Positions 36,958 to 44,771 of a DNA stretch of 64,000 bases are shown piece by piece. The position numbers and the translations under genes are program-made. The notes under the pieces are model-generated. The model saw only the letters and a program-made list of their open reading frames with translations. It was not told the origin of the DNA and ran no database searches. This stretch comes from Pseudomonas vranovensis DSM 16006 (lineage in GTDB: Bacteria > Pseudomonadota > Gammaproteobacteria > Pseudomonadales > Pseudomonadaceae): assembly GCF_000425805.1 (NCBI RefSeq), contig NZ_KE384459.1, positions 98,154-162,153 on the forward strand, read 5' to 3'. Numbering within the stretch: the first letter of the stretch is position 1; each line of letters opens with the position of its first letter.

Positions 36958-38148
36958 ATGAGAATCATCGAGAAGAACGCCGCGCTGGTGCGCACCCTCA
37001 CCCCCGCCGAGGACGACCTGCTGCGCGGCTTTGTGCAGGGCAGCCTGGAGGGTCCGCGCCTGCTGCAAGCCAACCAACTGCTGCTCAAGGTCCGCGCCGC
37101 CGGGCACTGGCTGGCCTGTGACTGCCTGCCCCAGGCGATGCCGATACTCAACGTCAACCTCAACAGCAACACCGGCACGCTGTTCTTGAAGAACAATCCC
37201 GGTACCGCCGAGCATGACCCCGACTGTGTGTTCATCAAGGATGAGCGCGAAGCCGGGCGTGCCGAGGATGTCGACAGCCTGCCCGCCACCTGGCTCCCCC
37301 CCGATACGCCACTGCGCCTGATCGGTGAGTTTTCGCGCGCCACCGCCGGCACGGGCCAGGAAGGCAGCGGCGGTGAGAAGCGCGAGCAGCAGCGCCTGTT
37401 GTCGCTGCTGTTGACCCTGATCGAGGCCAGTGGCCTGAACGTCTATGCCACCCACCTGAAAAAAGACCTCACCAGCCAGTTCGCCGAACTGCGCAACGTG
37501 GCCAGCCGCTACCCGCTGATCGAACGCGTTCCTGCCAGCAACTACCTGGAAACCCGCCTGGACATGAAGCACATGATGATGCTCAAGGCCCGGCTGCGTG
37601 ACTCCAGCGCCTTTGGCAACCATCGTCGCTACGGGCTGATGCTCGACTGCGTCAATCAGATCAAGACCCGCAAGGTGTACAACGAGCGCAGCGAAGACGG
37701 CTTCGACTTCCAGGGCCATCACCTGCTTTGGGGTGGCAGCAAGACCCCGGGTCCGTTGCTGGCCCTGGCGATCTACTCCCCCGCCACCGCCGGCAGCCAC
37801 TTCTATGAACTGATCCATGTCGCCAGCGTGCCGGTGCTGTCGCGCGGCCAGTTTTTCCCGGTGTATCGCGACGAGGAACGCGAGCCACTGAAGATGCTCG
37901 TCTCATTGATCGATTGGATGGCCAGCAAGGGCGTGAGGGTGATCATGCGCCGTCCGGTGATCGGCAGCCAGGGTATGGATACCCTGGTACTGAGTGCCGA
38001 CCAGGACCGGGTGCTGTCGATTTCACTGACCGAGCAGCCGCTGGGGCCGGAGCCCGAAGGCGAGACATTCAAGCGCTATGCCGACTTCAAGAGCCTGGAT
38101 ACCTTCCGCAAATACGTCGCGGGGTTCTTCATGCGCGGGCGCGAGTAG
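36958..38148 (+). CDS. Hypothetical protein with N-terminal Cys/His cluster
   Basis: A 396-residue soluble protein, no signal peptide or TM segment. Near residues 50-90 it has LACDCLPQ followed by NPGTAEHDPDCVFIKDE, a C-x-C ... H-x3-C arrangement like a small zinc site and reminiscent of DUF1173 N-termini. The rest (LLSLLLTLIEASGLNVYATH, HHLLWGGSKTPGPLLALAIY) is not recognised. I start at 36958, since the frame upstream overlaps the VOC gene and shows no protein character. Function unknown; nucleic-acid related activity would be speculation. Confidence 0.75.
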   Translation: MRIIEKNAALVRTLTPAEDDLLRGFVQGSLEGPRLLQANQLLLKVRAAGHWLACDCLPQAMPILNVNLNSNTGTLFLKNNPGTAEHDPDCVFIKDEREAGRAEDVDSLPATWLPPDTPLRLIGEFSRATAGTGQEGSGGEKREQQRLLSLLLTLIEASGLNVYATHLKKDLTSQFAELRNVASRYPLIERVPASNYLETRLDMKHMMMLKARLRDSSAFGNHRRYGLMLDCVNQIKTRKVYNERSEDGFDFQGHHLLWGGSKTPGPLLALAIYSPATAGSHFYELIHVASVPVLSRGQFFPVYRDEEREPLKMLVSLIDWMASKGVRVIMRRPVIGSQGMDTLVLSADQDRVLSISLTEQPLGPEPEGETFKRYADFKSLDTFRKYVAGFFMRGRE

Positions 38149-38227
38149 CGCCGCTGGTCGCCTGCATCGCACCCCGGGCGAGTGTGGCGGCCCAATGTCT
38201 GGACAGTTCATGAAAAGGAGTTTGGCC

Positions 38228-38542
38228 ATGACCCGCAGCGCACTTGCCGCCCTGATATTCACCGCCTTGCTCGGCACCCAGGCTTTTGCCGGCAGTACAG
38301 GCCCCACCAACCCCAACCCCGACACTGCTCCGGCGACACCGGCGCTGCCGGGGGTCAACACGGGCACCAATCCCACCGATACCCCGCTGCCCAACGGCAC
38401 CGACCCTCGAACCCAAGGCAATGACAACGGCCGACAGGGCGGTGTCGAGACCGATGGCACCCGGCGTGAGCCCCGCGATGGAACGGGGTCGGAGAATGGC
38501 GATCACGGCAGGGAGGGTGGAACCGGGACAGGCAGCTACTAG
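38228..38542 (+). CDS. Small secreted low-complexity protein
   Basis: A 104-residue exported protein with a clear signal peptide (TRSALAALIFTALLGTQAFA) and a mature part made almost only of Pro, Thr, Asn, Gly, Asp and Arg (STGPTNPNPDTAPATPALPG). AAGGAG 7 nt before the ATG at 38228 decides the start. Probably disordered; no family recognised. Confidence 0.7.
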   Translation: MTRSALAALIFTALLGTQAFAGSTGPTNPNPDTAPATPALPGVNTGTNPTDTPLPNGTDPRTQGNDNGRQGGVETDGTRREPRDGTGSENGDHGREGGTGTGSY

Positions 38543-38548
38543 GCAGTA

Positions 38549-38597
38549 CGACCGCTACGTGGCCGATCGCAGGCTGTCGCCAGCGGCTACACAGGGT
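38549..38597. repeat. REP-like element
   Basis: CGACCGCTACGTGGCCGATC followed by GCAGGCTGTCGCCAGCGGCT. Same family as the left half of the pair at 8641-8738. It sits between two convergent genes. Confidence 0.65.
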
Positions 38598-38608
38598 TAG
38601 GACCGCGT

Positions 38609-40042
38609 CTACCACTGCCGCTTGTCTGGCCGCGTCAACCCCAGTTTCTCGATACGGTAACGCAGCATATCCCGGCTCAACCCCAGCAACCGCGCCGACT
38701 TGGTGACGTTCCAGTCGGTACGGTCGAGCATCTTGCGGACCATGTCGCGTTCCACCTCCGGCAAACTGGTGGTGCCCGGAATTTCCGCACTGCCTTGCAG
38801 CTCATGGGCATGCGCAGGCACCATCGGCACGTCCAGCGGTTCGTCCACCAGGCTCATGCAGACATTGAGTTGATGCGGGGCAATTTCCTCGTCCGGTGCA
38901 AGCAGCACGGTCTGCTCGAGCATGTTGCGCAGCTCACGCACGTTGCCCGGCCAGCTGTAGTTGAGCATCAACTCTTCGGCCTCGGGGCTGAAGTACAGGT
39001 GGGTCTTGCCATAGCGCTTGCCATGCAGGGCCAGAAAATGCCGGGCCAACAGCAGAATGTCTTCGCCTCGGGCATACAGCCTGGGCACTTTGATCGAGAT
39101 GATGCGCAGCCGGAAGAACAGGTCGCGACGGAATTTGCCCTGCTGCACCATCTGCTCAAGGTTGCAGTTGGTCGCGCTGATGATGCGCAAGTCGACCTTG
39201 CGTTCCTTGACTGCACCGATACGGCGGATGGTGCGGTCTTCCAGCAGTTTCAGTAGCTTGGCCTGCAATACCAGGTCCATTTCGCCAATTTCATCCAGAA
39301 ACAGGGTGCCGCCATCAGCCGCTTCGACCAGGCCAACCCGGCGGTCCTTGGCATCGGTGAAGGCGCCTTTTTCATGGCCGAACAGTTCCGCCTCCAGCAG
39401 GTTGGCCGGGATCGAGGCGCAGTTGAACTCGATGAACGGCCCCTTGCTGCGCACGCCGTCAAAATGCAGGGCACGGGCTACCAGTTCCTTTCCGGTACCG
39501 GTTTCGCCTTCAACCAACACCGGCGGCAGGTCGCCGCTGGCCATGCGCCGCTCGGCGTCGAGCAATTGCCTGAGGGTGTGCTTGAGCCCGAGCATGGCCG
39601 GCGATTCGCCGATCAAGGACTGGCCGCCGGACTTCTGCGCCTCGCGCTCCTGGTAGAACGACAAGGTGCGTTCCATGCGCTCCGCCGCCAGAGCCTTGTC
39701 GAGCATCAACTTGAGCTCGGCCAGCACCACCGGTTTGGTCAGGTAGTGGAAAGCGCCCTCTTTCATCGCCAGCACGGCATCCTCGACGTTGCCGTAGCCG
39801 GTCATCATGATCACCTTGAGCTCGGGCGCCCGTTCCGCCAGGGCCTTGATCAACTCATGGCCGCTCATGCCAGGCAGCGAGTTGTCGGTCAGGACCGCAT
39901 CAGGCTGGCACTGCTGCAACTGGTCCAGCGCCTGTTCGGCACTGTGGCAAACGGTGACTTCAAAGCCTTTACGTTCCAGATAGGTCTGGATGTTCTCAGC
40001 GAGGATTTCATCATCCTCCACTACCAGGATGCTGTGCTCCAT
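38609..40042 (-). CDS. NtrC-type sigma-54 response regulator
   Basis: A 477-residue regulator. The receiver domain (1-120) has Asp53 in VLTDNSLPGMSG. The AAA+ domain has Walker A GETGTGKE, Walker B TLFLDEIGEMD and a sigma-54 contact loop reading GAFTDA instead of GAFTGA. A Fis-type HTH ends the protein (TKSARLLGLSRDMLRYRIEKL). I start at 40042, preceded by GGGAGGGG. The start overlaps the 3' end of the upstream kinase gene by about 30 bp, so the two are coupled. The divergent sigma-54 promoter at 43319 is its most likely target. Confidence 0.9.
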   Translation of the reverse strand: MEHSILVVEDDEILAENIQTYLERKGFEVTVCHSAEQALDQLQQCQPDAVLTDNSLPGMSGHELIKALAERAPELKVIMMTGYGNVEDAVLAMKEGAFHYLTKPVVLAELKLMLDKALAAERMERTLSFYQEREAQKSGGQSLIGESPAMLGLKHTLRQLLDAERRMASGDLPPVLVEGETGTGKELVARALHFDGVRSKGPFIEFNCASIPANLLEAELFGHEKGAFTDAKDRRVGLVEAADGGTLFLDEIGEMDLVLQAKLLKLLEDRTIRRIGAVKERKVDLRIISATNCNLEQMVQQGKFRRDLFFRLRIISIKVPRLYARGEDILLLARHFLALHGKRYGKTHLYFSPEAEELMLNYSWPGNVRELRNMLEQTVLLAPDEEIAPHQLNVCMSLVDEPLDVPMVPAHAHELQGSAEIPGTTSLPEVERDMVRKMLDRTDWNVTKSARLLGLSRDMLRYRIEKLGLTRPDKRQW

Positions 40043-41507
40043 GGTCCCCTCCCGACGCAACATTAAAGATCAGGCATACACGGGTTCCCTCCTCCTCGCG
40101 GCTGCTCAAGGTGATTGAGCCGCCAAATCGTTCCATGATGCGCTTGACCAGCACCAAGCCGACCCCTAGGCCGCCCTGCTTGGTGGTAAAAAACGGTTTG
40201 AAGACCATGCGCTCCTGTTGCTCGCTCATGCCCTTGCCGGTATCACTCAAGGTTAGCTGGACCTTGCGTTCACCGGTGATTTCAAGCACCTCCAGGCTCA
40301 ACTGCCCACCGCCGGGCATGGCCTCCAGGGCATTGGAAAACAAGCTGTTGAGGATTTGTGTGAGCAATACCGGCTGACTCACCACCTGAGCCGAGGGCGG
40401 CAAGCTGACCTGCAGTAGCACCTGGTTGCGCTCGATCTGCTGGGCGAAGGCATTGCAGGTGTCTTCGACGGCAGCCACCAGGTCGACTGCTTCGGCATCA
40501 TCCTTCAAGGGCCGCAACGACACCAGCAGCTCGCGCACCCAGCGTGACATACGGTCGACCTGGCTGATGATGTCGCCGATATTCTTCTGCGAGCGGTCGC
40601 TGGCAATCTCCTGAGCAAGCTCGGCGCTGGAGCGGATCGTGGCCAGGGGGTTGCGCAGGCTGTGGGCCACGGCCGAGGACATTTCGCCCAGGGCGACGAA
40701 GGTTTCGCTGGCCACCAGTTGCCGTTGCTGGGTCTGCAACAGGCTCGCGGCGCGGCGTACGATCCAGAACAGGCCGAAGTAGATCAGCGCACCGCCCAGC
40801 AGGGTCGAGGTCCAGATCAGCACATAGCCACGCTGGATGCGCCGCACCAGGTCCTGGGGCTCCTTGTACACCTCCACCATCGACAGCACCTTGGTGCCAC
40901 TGTCGTCGAACATGGGGATGTAGTTCTCGATGAACAGGTACTCGGGTTCACGCAGAAACTTCTGTTCTTCGCGGTCCTCATTGGCCTTGTGGTAGCTGGC
41001 GGACACCGGCACCTGTGAATTGAACGACTCGTCGAGGTCATGATCGGCGTCGATCTTCTTGCCGATCAGCTGCGGGTTGGTGGACCAGACGATGGTCCGG
41101 TCCAGGGCATAGACATTGCTAAGCAAAGTGTCGGGCAGGTGCTCGACATGGTCGAGAAACTCGTTGCGGGTGGCCGCTGCCAGGCCGGCACTGACGTGGG
41201 CATGCTGGCCATCCAGGCGTGGGTCGAGCAACTCGGCCATGGTGGTGCCCGGTGGAAGGCGTGAGTGACGCACTTCGGCCTTGGCCATGGCCTGGATGAA
41301 CTGGGCGGTGAGCATGGCATCGCGCTCGACGCTGTCGTTGACCACGAAGCGCGTCGAGACATAGCCGAGGCCGATCGCCACAGTGGCGATGATCAACAGG
41401 CTGACCACGGAAAACCAGCGCAGCAGGTTGAACTCGCGCAAATTGCGGTTGGGAATGGATTGCGTGTCGCGGCCCTCATCGGCCAGTTTCTTGTTCAGCA
41501 CCTGCAT
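40011..41507 (-). CDS. Sensor histidine kinase 1 of the tandem pair
   Basis: A 498-residue inner-membrane kinase. TM1 (about 30-52), a periplasmic sensor with STRFVVNDSVERDAMLTAQF and VWSTNPQLIGKKIDAD (Cache-like), TM2 (about 232-252), a short coil, then HisKA with the phospho-acceptor in SSAVAHSLRNPLATIRSSAE (about 280) and HATPase with N-box LFSNALEAMPGG, G1 DTGKGM and G2 GGLGVGLVLVKRI. All catalytic boxes are intact. Its close paralogue is the next gene upstream (41681-43153). It overlaps the response-regulator gene downstream. Confidence 0.9.
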   Translation of the reverse strand: MQVLNKKLADEGRDTQSIPNRNLREFNLLRWFSVVSLLIIATVAIGLGYVSTRFVVNDSVERDAMLTAQFIQAMAKAEVRHSRLPPGTTMAELLDPRLDGQHAHVSAGLAAATRNEFLDHVEHLPDTLLSNVYALDRTIVWSTNPQLIGKKIDADHDLDESFNSQVPVSASYHKANEDREEQKFLREPEYLFIENYIPMFDDSGTKVLSMVEVYKEPQDLVRRIQRGYVLIWTSTLLGGALIYFGLFWIVRRAASLLQTQQRQLVASETFVALGEMSSAVAHSLRNPLATIRSSAELAQEIASDRSQKNIGDIISQVDRMSRWVRELLVSLRPLKDDAEAVDLVAAVEDTCNAFAQQIERNQVLLQVSLPPSAQVVSQPVLLTQILNSLFSNALEAMPGGGQLSLEVLEITGERKVQLTLSDTGKGMSEQQERMVFKPFFTTKQGGLGVGLVLVKRIMERFGGSITLSSREEEGTRVCLIFNVASGGDHGAQHPGSGG

Positions 41508-41680
41508 CGGGTTTTCCTGGCGGGCTGCATTTTCTTAGAACTTATAGCGCAGTCAGGTTCCAGCGTTTTACATCAATTCTTATGGCCATTCGCCCAGTGA
41601 TAGTATTTTGCCTTTAGTCGGTCTCTACTGCTCCACCACCCGCCGGGCCGTGCCCCCAAAGTAGGGGAATCCTCGCGGTG

Positions 41681-43153
41681 TCATTCTTTGGCAGGCCGTT
41701 CGTGAACCACACGGAAGGTCAATTGTACGCAGGTGCCCTCGCCCTCGCTGCTGGTCAGGCGCACAGCGCCACCAAAGCGCTCCATGATCCGCTTGACCAG
41801 CACCAGGCCCACACCCAGCCCGCCTTGCTTGGTGGTGAAAAAGGGCTTCATGGCCATGCGCAACTGCTCCTCGGCCATGCCCTTGCCACTGTCACACACG
41901 CGCAGGATCAAGGCCTTGCGGCTGCAACTGACCTGCTCGATACGCAAGGTGCCGCCTTCAGCCATTGCCTCCAGCGCGTTGGCGATCAGGCTGTTGAAGA
42001 TCTGCCCCAGCAGCACCGCCTGGCTGAGCACCTGCACACCCCCCAGCGCGTCTACCTTGACCTCGATGCCCTGGCGCTTGACCGGCAGGGCGAAGGCCTG
42101 AAGGCTGTCTTGCAGTACCCGCTCAAGCTCCACCGGCGCGGGCTCATCGTTGAGTGGGCGCAAGGACTGCAGCAATTGGCGTACCCAGTGCGACATGCGA
42201 TCGACCTGGCTGATGATGTCGCCGATGTTCTTCTGGGCCGGGCCTTCCTCGAACTCCTGGGCCAGTTCGGCACTGGAGCGAATACTCGCCAGCGGGTTGC
42301 GCAGGCTGTGGGCAACGGCCGAGGACATCTCGCCCAGCGCCACGTAGGTCTCGTTATTGATCAAGCGTTTTTGCTGCACCGCCAGTTGACGATTGGCGCG
42401 ATACATCAGCCAGTAAAGCCCGCCGTAGACCAGCGTCGCGCCCACCGCGACCGCCAGCCAGATCAACAGCAGGCCTCGCTCGATACGCAGGATCAGGTCG
42501 CGAGGCTCCTTGTAGATTTCCACCATGGCAGTGACGTTTTCGCCCTCGGCATCGAACAACGGGATGTAGTTCTCGATGAACAGCTGCTCGGGCGGGGTAA
42601 TGAACTTCTGCTCGCTGCGCGCCTGGTCCACGTCGTGATAACTGGCCGAGACCCGCACCTTGTTTTCGAAGGCCGTCTCCAGGTCGTCATCGGACTCGAT
42701 CATCTTGCCCACCAGCGCCGGGTTGCTCGACCAGATCACCATGCGATCCGGCGCATAGATGTTGGCCAGGAGCATATCGGGCAAGTTGGCCACATGATCG
42801 AGAAACTCGCCCCGGGCGCTGCGCCGGGCCTGGGGATCGACATCGGGAAAGCTCTGGTCCAGGCGCGGGTCGAGCAATTCGCCCATGGTGCGCACATTGG
42901 GGATGGACACATGGCGCACCTCGGCCAAGGCGATTGCCTGGATGAACTGCGCCGTCAGCAGCGCATCGCGCTCGACGCTCTCGTTGATCACGAAGCGGCT
43001 GGATATCAGCCCCAGGCCCACTGCCACCGAAAGGATGATCGCCAGGCTGACGAAGGCATACCAACGCAGCAGGTTGAAGGGCCGCGTGCCAGTGCCTGCG
43101 GGGTGGTTGGCTTCTTGCAGGGGCGGCGAATCCAGGCGTGATTGCAAGTCCAT
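41681..43153 (-). CDS. Sensor histidine kinase 2 of the tandem pair
   Basis: A 490-residue kinase with the same architecture as the next gene: TM, Cache-like periplasmic part (SSRFVINESVERDALLTAQF, VIWSSNPALVGKMIESD), TM, HisKA (SSAVAHSLRNPLASIRSSAE) and HATPase (ANALEAMAEGG, DSGKGM, GGLGVGLVLVKRI). The cytoplasmic halves are nearly the same while the periplasmic parts differ more, consistent with duplication and change in signal specificity. GGAGTTCGCG precedes the ATG. First gene of the kinase-kinase-regulator operon. Confidence 0.9.
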   Translation of the reverse strand: MDLQSRLDSPPLQEANHPAGTGTRPFNLLRWYAFVSLAIILSVAVGLGLISSRFVINESVERDALLTAQFIQAIALAEVRHVSIPNVRTMGELLDPRLDQSFPDVDPQARRSARGEFLDHVANLPDMLLANIYAPDRMVIWSSNPALVGKMIESDDDLETAFENKVRVSASYHDVDQARSEQKFITPPEQLFIENYIPLFDAEGENVTAMVEIYKEPRDLILRIERGLLLIWLAVAVGATLVYGGLYWLMYRANRQLAVQQKRLINNETYVALGEMSSAVAHSLRNPLASIRSSAELAQEFEEGPAQKNIGDIISQVDRMSHWVRQLLQSLRPLNDEPAPVELERVLQDSLQAFALPVKRQGIEVKVDALGGVQVLSQAVLLGQIFNSLIANALEAMAEGGTLRIEQVSCSRKALILRVCDSGKGMAEEQLRMAMKPFFTTKQGGLGVGLVLVKRIMERFGGAVRLTSSEGEGTCVQLTFRVVHERPAKE

Positions 43154-43318
43154 CGCGAACTCCGGCAGATGCGTTCTAAGGTTATAGCCCAGTTCCCGTC
43201 ATTACCCCGCGCTGTTCCCCCAATCGCCCCCAACCCTGGGTCATCGGCCCCGGCGCTGCAGCGTCGAAAACGCCTTCGAATGCCCCGCAGGCCTTGCGCC
43301 AGGCGTGTTTGACAATTC

Positions 43319-43333
43319 TGGTACGGAAGTTGC
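43319..43333 (+). promoter_or_regulatory. Sigma-54 (-24/-12) promoter of the curlin-repeat operon
   Basis: TGGTACGGAAGTTGC fits TGGYAC-N5-TTGC exactly. It lies 57 nt before the ATG at 43390 in the 236-bp gap that separates the operon from the divergent kinase-kinase-sigma-54 regulator operon. The regulator next door makes functional linkage likely. Confidence 0.78.
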
Positions 43334-43389
43334 CGAGCTTCGTGCAGACGACCCAAGTCCTATGGGCCCGATTGCAAGAGGGAAGACTC

Positions 43390-44736
43390 ATGCACCGTCC
43401 AACGCCCCACCCGCTGGCTTTGCTGATCATGGCAAGCCTGATCCAGGCACCCGCCCAGGCCGCGCTGTATGAAGTAGACCCCGGGCCCTACCTCCCCGCA
43501 ACCGGCGGTTTCGCCGCCTGGTATCAGGACACCCACGGTCGAGTTCTCGACCTGTGCCTGACCAAGGCCGTCAGTTCACGGGTTGGCGGCGCCCCCGGCG
43601 CCCCATCGTACATGTGTGTGCTCAACCCGGCACCCGGGGTGTTCGATGACACCCAGCCGATCAGCTTTCCCACCAACTACCCCGATGAAACCTTCTGGTT
43701 CACCGCCGATGCCGCGATTGTCGATGCTGCCCGCGGCATAGACCTGAGCTACGGCACCGCTATCGAAGCGGCGTTTGCCGCCGAGGAAGTAAAAGAAGGC
43801 GAGCAAGTCAGCTTCGCCCGGGTCCGTATCCGCGTCGATGTACCGACCGCAGGTACCTACATCGTCACCCACCCGTATGGCGTCGAAGTCTTCGACGTAC
43901 CGGCAGCGGGACGCCGGGCGATCAACATGACTCGCGACATTGGCATCGGCTCGCCGAAAACCTATACCGGTGCTCTCAAGGGCGATGTCGGTCCGTTCCT
44001 GCGTGGCGTCGGTGGCCCTTACACCGAGACCAACCCGGCCACTGGTGCCAGCGAGCGCTTCATTGGCGACCCGAACCTGGAGGAAGCCGTCACCGGCAGC
44101 CCGTTCAACACCAACTTCGTGCGCATTGAAGGGCCCAACGGCATCGACTTGCGCACCGAGCTGTTTTCGGTATCCGGCAAACTGTCGGAGGTGATTCGAC
44201 CCACCCCGGTCATCGCCCAGCGCAGCACCTACTCGCGCCACAGTGAAAACGGCGATCTGCGCGCCCAGCAGGATGTCTTCGTGCTAGCCCCACCACCTCC
44301 CGGTACCGCCACGCTGATCAGCCAGACCCCGAACCTGACGCTCACCGAAGCCAACAGCACCGGTGCCTGGTACGGCCAGTCCGCCTTGAACCCTGCCCTG
44401 CCGCTGGACCTGCAAGTGACCGCCGACAACCAACTGGCGATCCCCAGCAGCACTCCCACCACCCTGACGATGCCGCTGACTGACCTTGTAGTGATCCAGC
44501 GCGCCGAGTTCAGCCTGAACGGCGGGCAATTGACCCTGGTCGCCTCGACCAGTGATGAAACCAGCCCGCCAGTGCTCACCGCCACCACTGGCAATGGCGC
44601 CCCGATCGGCACCTTGAGCGGCAATGGCGCGGTCAAGACCCTTACCACCGGGCTTTCGCCTCTCCCGCCAGCCAGGGTCACGGTGACCAGCGGCAATGGC
44701 GGTAGCGACAGCGAAGAAGTGGTGCTCGTGCCATGA
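43390..44736 (+). CDS. Secreted protein of unknown function, paralogue A
   Basis: A 448-residue exported protein (signal peptide to about residue 24, PAQAALYEVDPG). The first 280 residues form a module shared with the next gene: DPGPYLPATGGFAAWYQDTH, two cysteines (LDLCLTK and YMCVLNP), FWFTADAAI, RRAINMTRDIGIG, VGPFLRGVGGPYTETNP, TGSPFNTNFVRIEGP and ELFSVSGKL. The remainder is Thr/Ser-rich beta-type sequence. I start at 43390 (GAGGG upstream). It is first in a four-gene operon with two curlin-repeat genes. I do not recognise a named family; a cell-surface structural or assembly role is inferred from context. Confidence 0.8.
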   Translation: MHRPTPHPLALLIMASLIQAPAQAALYEVDPGPYLPATGGFAAWYQDTHGRVLDLCLTKAVSSRVGGAPGAPSYMCVLNPAPGVFDDTQPISFPTNYPDETFWFTADAAIVDAARGIDLSYGTAIEAAFAAEEVKEGEQVSFARVRIRVDVPTAGTYIVTHPYGVEVFDVPAAGRRAINMTRDIGIGSPKTYTGALKGDVGPFLRGVGGPYTETNPATGASERFIGDPNLEEAVTGSPFNTNFVRIEGPNGIDLRTELFSVSGKLSEVIRPTPVIAQRSTYSRHSENGDLRAQQDVFVLAPPPPGTATLISQTPNLTLTEANSTGAWYGQSALNPALPLDLQVTADNQLAIPSSTPTTLTMPLTDLVVIQRAEFSLNGGQLTLVASTSDETSPPVLTATTGNGAPIGTLSGNGAVKTLTTGLSPLPPARVTVTSGNGGSDSEEVVLVP

Positions 44737-44771
44737 ACATCATCTCGCCACGTCCCGTAGCAGGAGGCACC

